This document shows, one piece after another, positions 58,015 through 64,000 of a DNA stretch of 64,000 nucleotides. The stretch spans positions 22,732,570 through 22,796,569 of the forward strand of contig CM044957.1 of NCBI GenBank assembly GCA_024516035.1. Direction: 5' to 3'. The position numbers and the translations under genes were made by a program. Positions within the stretch are counted from its first letter, which is position 1, and each line of letters opens with the position of its first letter. Origin of the DNA: Bactericera cockerelli (Eukaryota; Arthropoda; Insecta; Hemiptera; Triozidae). Under the pieces are notes generated by a model. That model made no database searches. It had not been told where the DNA came from and was given only the letters and a program-made list of their open reading frames with translations.

Positions 58015-59314
58015 ACGTTTAAAATAAGAATATTGTGTTTGACTATTGGATTGTGTTTCCATTTTTTAACATATCTTTCATATATAGTTTTGAGGAAAAA
58101 TGGAAAAGTGTGGGACACGGTAGGGTGCACCATAAAATTACTGAATGGTGATTTTCTCAAAAATACAAAGAAAAATTGTCGTAGGTTATTCATGATGATT
58201 AAATTGCCTATCTATAAGTAAGTATAATATTATTAATATTATGAGCAGAGCACATCAGTCAGCAGTCCATAGTGGGTTCCGCTGACTTGGTAATTCTGTA
58301 TGATGAAATATTTAAACTCCGATCAAACGAAACTCAAGAGGTAGCGGCGTCGTGCTAGCACATTTACATAAGTTTCCTCTCATCTCTCATGCTTGAGAAA
58401 GGCGCGCTCATTACAATATCGATCCCTCATACAAGCATAATTTTATAAACATGAGAGCGCAATGGAAATAGCGAAAGCACTCTCGAAAAAAAATGCCAAA
58501 CTTGATAAAAGACAAAGTCTACTAATATAGTGCTGCGAGGAACGATGCTCTCAAAAAATTACGATGTGACAAGCTTGTAACTTTTCATAACATACGAGGA
58601 ATTCAGGGGTGTTTTTAGCTGTGCCGCTATCTTACCACAATAGTACTCCAGGAAACACAAGTGAAGCATTCAGTATGTTTCTAATATAGCATTCCCATTC
58701 ATTTCACAGGAAAATTAACTTGTGAGTCGTAGTCCTAGCAGGTGGTGGGGTGAGTGTAGGTATTGACGAGTGTCTCATAAGTACCTGATTGTTTCAAATC
58801 AATAAATAGTTTTTTTTTCTTCTCAATAATAATTTCACTATTTTAGAAAATGTGCTAGTATAAAGTTTCAGGATGTAACCCGTAACCGTGTATTAGAAGA
58901 ATTCTATTATTTTATGAGATCGAAAGACTTAAATCTTTGTGGTAACCTAATTGCCGGGCAGGACCTATTAATATCAGGTTATATTTACTGTCCCCGGTCA
59001 GACCTCTCGACCAGAAATGTAAAACTCAACAGTTGGAGTCCCTACCTGCGGCAGCTGATCCAGGACTAGAGTAGGGGTAGGACTCGAATCCGTTGGCGTA
59101 CTGGCTCGGGTACTGCTGGCTCACTGCGGCTGCGGCTGCTGCCGCCGCGGCTGCGGCATTCTGATACTCGTAGAACTGGGAGGCTGCGGCGGCCAGGGAC
59201 AGGTGGCTGGGTGGAAGAGACACGAGGCCTGCGGGGCTGCCCGTGGCTGCGGCATGCTGGCTAGCGGCTGCAGCAGTCAGGTAGGGCGACTGATACACGT
59301 AGCTAGGCTGCAGG
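45584..59314 (-). CDS. RBM24: RBM24/RBM38-like RNA-binding protein, last two coding exons
   Basis: Exons 59046-59314 and 45584-45732 (minus) join in frame across a 13.3-kb GT-AG intron. The visible 139 residues are the low-complexity C-terminal half: LQPSYVYQSPYLTAAAASQ, SLAAAASQFYEYQ, an 11-Ala run, VSQQYPSQYANGFESYPYSS, then GTASYVPYTYALPQTGLPSS and a Gln/Ala-rich end SLQEARLQ-stop. Ala runs alternating with Tyr/Gln motifs and this ending are characteristic of RBM24/RBM38 proteins, whose single N-terminal RRM binds AU/GU-rich RNA to regulate splicing and mRNA stability. The RRM exons are not in the window and should lie beyond 64000. Identification rests on the C-terminal pattern only, so RBM38 or another Ala-rich RRM protein is possible. 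Confidence 0.7.
46860..46907 (+). repeat. Left remnant of the 72-bp minisatellite
   Basis: 'ttcctcatgctcatatctca' and 'tgaccaatagcttcatgaa' match the unit of the array at 54926-55262. The 8.0-kb element separates this half unit from the rest. Confidence 0.8.
46908..48085 (+). repeat. Left array of 147-bp repeats
   Basis: The unit begins 'gtaatgttttttttacatgg' (starts at 46942, 47089, 47236 ...), with 'gtgcttctttgtgcttcaaa', 'cgataagggcgctacgccca' and 'ggtggtgctggggaaacggt'. After three units a variant 'gcgatttttcggagaccccc' block follows, and the whole ~597-bp pattern repeats (46980 and 47577 are equivalent). Since 147 is a multiple of 3, stop-free frames run through the array; they are not genes. 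Confidence 0.95.
49735..50070 (+). repeat. Intact tRNA-headed SINE (family 2) with 11-bp target duplication
   Basis: Flanked by perfect AATTGCGCTTT (49724-49734, 50071-50081). Order: head GCCAGCCTCCGTGGCGTAAC with B box 'gagttcgactcccgg', central module 'ggctggcatttccggcccta' - 'ggttaatgtgggtagctggt' - 'gattcccagcgaatggaggg', 'gtcctgactatctatctcaa', and a (TAA)n tail. Full length 336 bp. The perfect duplication shows that it was inserted as a retroposon. Confidence 0.9.
50500..50582 (-). repeat. tRNA-like SINE head
   Basis: Minus strand: 'cggctgctcagtggtcaagg' (A box), 'ccagaggcttcgagttcgaa' (B box) and 'acccagccggga'. No matching acceptor stem; probably the head of a decayed SINE. Confidence 0.5.
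52088..52200 (-). repeat. 5S-derived SINE fragment, host of a later SINE
   Basis: 'cacaggctgggtgaggttta' and, inverted, 'ctcaagagtttaaatttgaa' plus 'tggtcaccctcttc' parallel the central and 5S parts of the copy at 17469-17745. It is cut by the family 3 SINE that follows. Confidence 0.55.
52209..52506 (-). repeat. Full-length family 3 SINE with 16-bp target duplication
   Basis: Perfect direct repeats CCCTCTTCACTAGTGT flank it (52193-52208, 52507-52522). On the minus strand it starts GTAGTCACCGTGGCAGAGTG (tRNA-like A box), B box 'gggttcgattcccagcgggg', body 'gtaatttttctgctctgtac', 'cactcatacctcgtgaagaa', and ends near 'cacaaaaattgtgaagcggc'. 298 bp. It lies inside an older 5S-derived SINE. Confidence 0.88.
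53005..53112 (-). repeat. tRNA-like SINE head (family 4), second copy
   Basis: Minus strand 'acctctgtagcttgatcgat' and 'ggtggttcaagtcccggttt' match 26196-26285 closely. It abuts a 5S-derived SINE piece at 53117. Confidence 0.55.
53117..53315 (+). repeat. 5S-derived SINE, 5' truncated
   Basis: 'aagttaagcaatatctagcg', 'atgatgctggctattcccag', 'ttgggtgaggttaatgtgag' and 'aaagcgatgttaaacc' plus an A-rich tail. Confidence 0.75.
53331..53520 (+). repeat. 5S-derived SINE, diverged copy
   Basis: 'gaatcgatggcatgttgaaa', 'actgatgttaggcaacgccc', 'gcgaatggagggtaaaacct'. Directly follows the copy at 53117-53315, in the same orientation. Confidence 0.7.
53919..54925 (-). repeat. Right array of 147-bp repeats (inverted)
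   Basis: Exact reverse-complement plan of the left array, with one 147-bp unit fewer in one block (equivalent positions 53996 and 54446 are 450 bp apart, i.e. 597 minus 147). Near-identical to the left arm over ~1 kb. Confidence 0.95.
54926..55262 (+). repeat. 72-bp minisatellite
   Basis: Units start at 54929, 55001, 55073, 55145 and 55217 ('catgaagcacctcgcctaga' ... 'catgaccaatagcta'), exactly 72 bp apart, with a final partial unit. The 8.0-kb element landed in the first unit. Confidence 0.95.
55263..57280. other. Intronic stretch without recognisable coding
   Basis: Part of the RBM24-like intron. Contains a repeat family B 3' piece at about 55996-56346 ('acggaccaatggctgaacct', 'atgataagggaagta') and a lone 'gacaccctgtata' end at ~56157. 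No exon was found. Confidence 0.5.
57283..57517. mobile_element. Short relative of the 8781-9644 foldback element
   Basis: Ends CAGGTTGGGGCAAAGGTTTG and, inverted, CAGGGTGGGGCAAAAGTTTG. ~235 bp; a single module, as opposed to the triple-nested version at 8781. A retroposon 3' fragment follows at 57585-57650. Confidence 0.7.
57986..58010. repeat. Poly(T) tract
   Basis: Run of about 23 T followed by a short A run. The open frames on both strands here (Phe-rich, Lys-rich) are artefacts. Confidence 0.8.
59046..59314 (-). CDS. RBM24: RBM24-like penultimate coding exon (poly-Ala)
   Basis: Minus-strand acceptor 'tgttatgtttcag' ends at 59315; donor GTAGGG at 59045-59040. Encodes LQPSYVYQSPYLTAAAASQ through SYPYSSPGSAAAG. 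GC-rich (GCN repeats) in an AT-rich setting, as expected of a real coding exon. The Ala run could vary in length between individuals. Confidence 0.75.
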
Positions 59315-59396
59315 CTGAAACATAACAGTTACATCATGGTTTTATAAAGTTTTATTCATGCATGTCAAACGAAATATACTTATAGTTCTAGATAAA

Positions 59397-59512
59397 TACC
59401 AAGTCTTATATTAGGTAGCTACCAAGTCTTATATTAGGTAGCTACCAAGTCTTATATTAGGTAGCTACCAAGTTTGACATTAGGTAGCTACCAAGTCTTA
59501 TATTAGGTATCT
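59397..59512. repeat. 23-bp minisatellite, ~5 copies
   Basis: Unit 'taccaagtcttatattaggt' + 'agc', five tandem copies with one variant ('agtttgacat'), about 80 bp upstream (in the direction of transcription) of the RBM24-like exon acceptor. Confidence 0.92.
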
Positions 59513-60764
59513 TTACCTACATAATTATGTACCTACACTTGGTGTATGTTGCTAGGGAAAGTTTCCACAACGAGAGTTCTAAAAATAGGACAATGCTTAT
59601 TTGGAGAAAGAATAGAGGAGGTGCAAGAAGAAATTTATGAGAGTCGAACTCAGACCTACAACAAAATAATGTGCTTCCTCAATTTGAAAATATTTTTTCT
59701 GCTTTCCTTCCCAGTTAATAATATGTTATCTATACATTTTCAAATTTTAAACTTCAAATTGGCTTTTGTTCCTTATCTTTTTGTTTTTTGTGTGCTTACT
59801 CTACGAAAACCCCCCAATTTTAATAAAGGTATGTGGTAGTAATTTCAGACCCAAATTAAAAAAAAAAATTGATTCCTAATGGCCGGCCGATTAGACTGGA
59901 AACGGTCCCGGCTATTTTGGTGTCAAACTAACTTTAGTCCCCCCATGAATACTCTTTGGTCTCCCCCAAAAATGAGGACGCTAAATGAGCCACGAACCCT
60001 GGCCTGGAGGATTTAAAACACATAATTCGACATAAAATAGCGGTTTTTGAAGACTGAGCCTGATGCACTGAGGGCTGTTATGGGTAATTCTCTTGCAAGA
60101 GTCGAAATTATACGAAATTTGGCCCGTTAATTTTTTTTTTCATTAGTGAAAAAGACTAATAAAGCATGATAAGTTATGTGCTATGCTGAAGCATGCCTCA
60201 CAAGTAAATAGTTTTTCTCGTATGTATATTATGATAAATGAGACATGAACAGAGTGGCATAAATTATGTGTTCACCTATGTATGTAGGTAATATTTCTGT
60301 GTGTGTGGAACTCAGATACGACAAAGAAAAGCCATGTTTGAAACAAGAGCATATAGGACAAATGGAAGCACTAACATATTTATCATATACTCGAGTATGT
60401 GGATTGAGCTGTTGTACCTACGTATGTCTGTATATTCCAAGTATCTTGACATCACTTTAGTGCCAAATATTTGAATACAGGGAATTACAAGTGACATATG
60501 GACATTTTTCTAAACAAATTATGAGGGCATTGCAAATGATGGATGAGTCTTCTTTGTATCATATTAGACGGGATGGTTCTATTATGAATTGAAATCAGGA
60601 ACCGTGAAACAATGCACACTTACGTTGTTTCAATACCGTCCCATGTGTGAAATTGAATTAGTAAAAGATTAACTTTATACACTAAAGCTAATATCTAGCG
60701 CGAGGCCCCCAAAAGCCCAGGGTCCAGGCAACTGCCTATTTTGCCTCTATGCTACCATATCTAT

Positions 60765-61006
60765 ACTTATAAAAGAGAGTTTCACTCACTGACTGACTGA
60801 CTGACTGACTCACTGATTCATCACTGTTTCTCCGAACTGGTAAGTCCTAGGAAGCTGAAATTTGGTAGGTAACTTTGTCTTATAGTCTAGATGTGCAATA
60901 AGACGGGATTTTTCGAAATTCCCACTACAACACCTGCTATTGGCGAAAAAAGATTTGTTACTTTACGGCCATGCCTCGGCCCGCAAAGCGGGCGACAGCC
61001 CGCTAG
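60765..61006 (+). mobile_element. Non-autonomous Helitron, second copy
   Basis: TCTATACTTATAAAAGAGAG start, (GACT)n stretch, then 'taagtcctaggaagctgaaa', 'tgtgcaataagacgggattt', the hairpin GCCCGCAAAGCGGGC and CTAG before T. Very similar to 45050-45296 from ~60838 to the end. Confidence 0.82.
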
Positions 61007-61150
61007 TACTTATATACATGAGCAGTGGCATCTCGAATCGGCCATAAGACTACTTTAGTTGAAGATGATTTAAACTTTCAATTATGAGAACATCTCATTC
61101 TTTTTAGACCGTATGAACTGCAAAGTAATCATAATTCTCGCTCTTCACAG

Positions 61151-63064
61151 GTATTGAACCGAACTTGCATTATGATCTCATCACTTTCAAAATATTTCTA
61201 CAAGAGCGATGAAGAGGGCCCATTGGAAAATAATAATGAATGCAAAGAAAAGCCGAAAGCAACAAATCTAGACACCATCATAAAAACAAACAATTTCTTG
61301 AGGAAATTGCGCAAAATAGACTCAACAGAAAATATATTAAACTTTGTTCAACTAACCGAGTATAAGAAAACGCCAAAAAGTAAATCAAGACCAAATAAAA
61401 AGAGACAAATTCAAATCAGAACTGATCGTGAAGACTTCCAAGATAAAACAAGAACCACAAATGTTAACATTAAGGAAAATAGTTCTATAACCAGCCAGAA
61501 TTGTCCATCCGAGCTTTGGAAAGACCCAACGAAAGTAACCCGCAAAGACAAAAGAGAAAACATTGATATATTAATGAAACATGATGATAAAACAAGCTTT
61601 TATGATTTAGTAACGAATGAGGGTGAAAGGAAACAATCTACATATTTTGACACTTTCTCATCAAAATCCATGATACAAGTGATACCCAGTAAAAACTACA
61701 AAAATGAACGATCAGAGGTGTCTATTCTGGATCAAGAGGTTCACGTTCCTATCAAAACCTGTGCATCTATGAATGGAAGAACTGATGAACATATTAATCG
61801 TGTGCCATCTATGACAAGTAGTTTCAAACTCCCAAAAATATCATCAGGTGATGTTGTTGCCGGCAAAACCTTACAAAGCTCTGAAGAAACACATGTTATA
61901 AAAACTAAATCCTCGTTTAAGGTATTGACAGAAACATTTTCAGACATAAAAATAGAGCAAAATCCACAGGAAGATTTCGATAATGCAAATTATACGACAT
62001 GGAAAACTACAGAAATGGAGATGAAAGAAGAAGAAAATGAGAGACCCCCAAGTAGTATTTTCTCACTTGGTGAATTTATGAAAGACTTTACTATTATTAA
62101 ATCAAGCTCAAGACAAAGTGTACCACCATACGACATAAAGTTTAGCCAGAATGAGAAAACATCAATAAATTCGCTGATTGATACAACTTCAACCGAAAAG
62201 TTTGTTAAATCAATTAATTTACAATCACATATTAAAGATAGTGATCTCCAGGAAACTGCGATATTATTCAAACGAAATGCGCGTTCTATTGATAGTATCA
62301 AATCAGATATATTCAATTTTGAAAACTCCAAAATACCCATTCTTTGTAAGGCCGCCAATCATTCACAAGGAAAATTTGCAAAAACTTTGAAAACGAACGA
62401 GCAAGTAAGCCAGAAAGATTCCTGTAAGCCAAATATATCGGTTAAACCTTTAATTGAAACTTCAATAGAAAGTATTTCATACGATGCCACAGTTCCAATT
62501 ATTACACAAGAAGACAAGCAAAATAATATAAATAAAACAATACCATCAATCGAAAGTAAGCCATATCATCATGAATTGAAAAATGAAGAAAGCTCTACGA
62601 AGGTTTCCGAAAAGTTAGAGCCCAAGAAAAGGACGGATTTTAAAAATCCTTCTAAGAATTTATTATCCTCCAAGAGCAGCGTACAAGTTCACAAGAAACC
62701 ATCTAGAATATGTAGTAATATAAAATCAAAAATATCCATTTTCAATGCCAGCCTTCATAATGATAAAAGTAAAATGCTTGTGCATTCCAATAGAAAACTC
62801 AATAAAAATAAGGAAATTGCTTCAAGAATTCCTTTAAACTCTGGAACATACAACCATAAGAACAAAAGCTTTGCGAATTTAATAGTTCGTAGACAGCAAG
62901 AAGACAATGTTCAGAGTAAATTTTTTTCGCAAACATTTAAAAGGGACTTCACACGATCTTCTTTCATCAAGTCCGAGAGCGGTGACAGTCAGCATACAAT
63001 CAAAATGAAGAGTGCGACAGTTAAAAAGAATCCTGTGAAAGTTGAAAAATCAAAGAAGAGTGAG
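61151..63064 (+). CDS. Large coding exon of an unknown Ser/Lys/Thr/Asn-rich protein
   Basis: 638 stop-free codons from acceptor 'cgctcttcacag' (AG 61149-61150) to donor GAG|GTATTA at 63065, phase 0 at both ends. The first ATG in frame is at 61172 (MISSLSKYFYKSDEEGPL); whether this is the start or an internal exon is unclear, and the TTG at 61154 is not a start. No domain recognised. It is highly polar and probably disordered, with basic clusters (KSRPNKKRQIQIR, KKNPVKVEKSKKSE near the end), scattered acidic/Ser patches (MEMKEEENERPPSS) and few hydrophobic segments. Beyond 63064 the frame runs into repeat family A, so the tail VLIFHAM... is not protein. It is opposite to the RBM24-like gene and probably nested in its upstream intron. 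Real-gene evidence: exceptional length in AT-rich DNA, splice sites at both ends, no repeat identity inside. Confidence 0.7.
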
Positions 63065-63117
63065 GTATTAATTTTTCATGCTATGCAATTATGCATACAT
63101 TGCATACCTATGTATTA

Positions 63118-63262
63118 TTACTTCCGAGAAATTTCTAATATTAGAAATCGGAAGTATTATGTTCGTTTTTGTATATAAAAAAATATTTTTTTTAGCTCTG
63201 ATTTCAATTTTTTTCAAATTTCTGGACGTTTCATAACCCCCTGAGCAACTTTGGTTTTGTGT
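63118..63262 (-). repeat. Repeat family A fragment
   Basis: 'acttccgagaaatttctaat' and 'gaaatcggaagtattatgtt', then 'tctggacgtttcataacccc', as at 21922 and, inverted, at 720-866. It supplies the false C-terminus of the open frame that starts at 61154. Confidence 0.7.
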
Positions 63263-63411
63263 CCGTCTGACTTTTCCCCATAAGTTTTGAGAGTATTTCG
63301 AAATGTTTCATTGGAAATGGATTGTTAGTTTCTAATTAATTTGGGCAGCCGGATACCACGGGGTGAACTTTTTTGAAAATTCTGAATATGTATTTAATTT
63401 CAGTATAGATA

Positions 63412-63610
63412 AGCGCACAAGTAGGTCAGGTAAGATACTCCCTTGCCCTGTTGAAGGTACCGGGTTCAAGTCCCAGAACCGATAAGAAAAATTGAATTCA
63501 AACTTTGTTTACAACTGTTGGTCAGGGATGAGATGTTTACACTTAAATGAGATGTTTTGTGTCACTTTTGCCCATCAGATGGGAGGCCTAATACGGAAAG
63601 GTAAACTACT
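63412..63610 (+). repeat. Diverged family 1 SINE
   Basis: 'gcgcacaagtaggtcaggta' (decayed A box), 'ccgggttcaagtcccagaac' (B box), then 'acaactgttggtcagggatg' and 'cccatcagatgggaggccta', parallel to 26698-26998. A family A fragment (~63640-63845) and a family B start (~63855) follow. Confidence 0.65.
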
Positions 63611-64000
63611 ACATAGTTCAGAAGAGTCTACATAAGAGGTCAGGAGCACGGTCTCTATATCCAAAACCGCCGCTAGTGCGAAATTGTTGAATTTAAAATG
63701 AACCAACTACAATGCGTCTCCTATACATATGTGTATAAAAATTTGTTGAAATCCGTTCAGTAGACGGACAGACACAAAACCAAAATGTTCATGAGGTTAT
63801 AAAACTTCCAGAAATATGAAAAAATATTGAAATCGGAGCAAAATAAATTGGTGTGAACATCACACAACTTTCTATTACAAATGAGGATGACTCAATAGAA
63901 ATTAAAAAAAAAAATTAAAAAAGAAACTGCTAAAAGGAGGAAGGTTAAAAAAAATAATGAAATATTTGTTGGGGGGTCTCTGAGACTCGACTTTACTTTC

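Noticed and set aside
57921..58221. Phe-rich/Lys-rich 90-codon frames on both strands
   Set aside because: They are anchored on a poly(T) tract and open in both directions for that reason.
63065..63178. C-terminal extension of the 61151 frame
   Set aside because: A good donor precedes it, and most of the extension is repeat family A sequence, found at several other places in the window.

Overview
This window reads as nuclear DNA of an insect, most likely a hemipteran (planthopper-like; this is inferred from repeat style and protein flavour, not proven). Genes are split by GT-AG introns, the background is AT-rich, and intergenic and intronic DNA is packed with SINEs, Tc1/mariner-like foldback elements, hAT, PIF/Harbinger, Helitron and non-LTR remnants. 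There are no operons, ribosome binding sites or CRISPR arrays.

Layout. (1) 2668-4145, + strand: a large 3'-terminal exon of the AMP-activated protein kinase alpha subunit, with kinase, UBA-like and C-terminal regulatory domains in one exon; its 5' exon is not visible. A 1.64-kb hAT-type insertion (4514-6155, perfect 8-bp target duplication) starts 14 bp after its AATAAA. (2) 6.2-10.7 kb: repeats only, including a Tc1-like transposase tail, a mariner-like transposase tail and an 864-bp nested palindromic element. (3) 11338-15820, +: five exons of a PIH1D1/Nop17-type protein (R2TP co-chaperone). Intron 1 opens with 22 tandem 64-bp copies of the exon 1-intron 1 junction, each with the same strong 5' splice site. 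(4) 15.8-27.8 kb: repeats, a non-LTR retrotransposon 3' remnant, a Helitron end, microsatellites and inverted repeats; no gene recognised. (5) 27849-33555, +: a four-exon secreted group III (bee-venom-type) phospholipase A2, with a 1.7-kb foldback element in intron 1. (6) 33.6-45.5 kb: repeats, including an 886-bp palindrome and a PIF/Harbinger derivative with a transposase fragment. (7) 45584-59314, minus: the last two coding exons of an RBM24/RBM38-like RNA-binding protein, separated by a 13.3-kb intron. That intron contains an 8.0-kb Foldback-like element (46908-54925) with inverted arrays of 147-bp repeats at its two ends and a perfect 9-bp target duplication, inserted into a 72-bp minisatellite. 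(8) 61151-63064, +: a large Ser/Lys/Thr/Asn-rich coding exon of unknown function, apparently lying opposite and inside an upstream intron of the RBM24-like gene.

The recognised genes are not functionally linked: energy-sensing kinase, chaperone adaptor, secreted lipase, RNA-binding protein. The unusual content is the mobile DNA and how it sits against the genes: splice-donor minisatellite, hAT insertion at a poly(A) signal, inverted satellite arrays in one transcribed intron, and tRNA-headed and 5S-rRNA-headed SINEs that share a central domain. All family names come from reading motifs by eye; no database search was possible.
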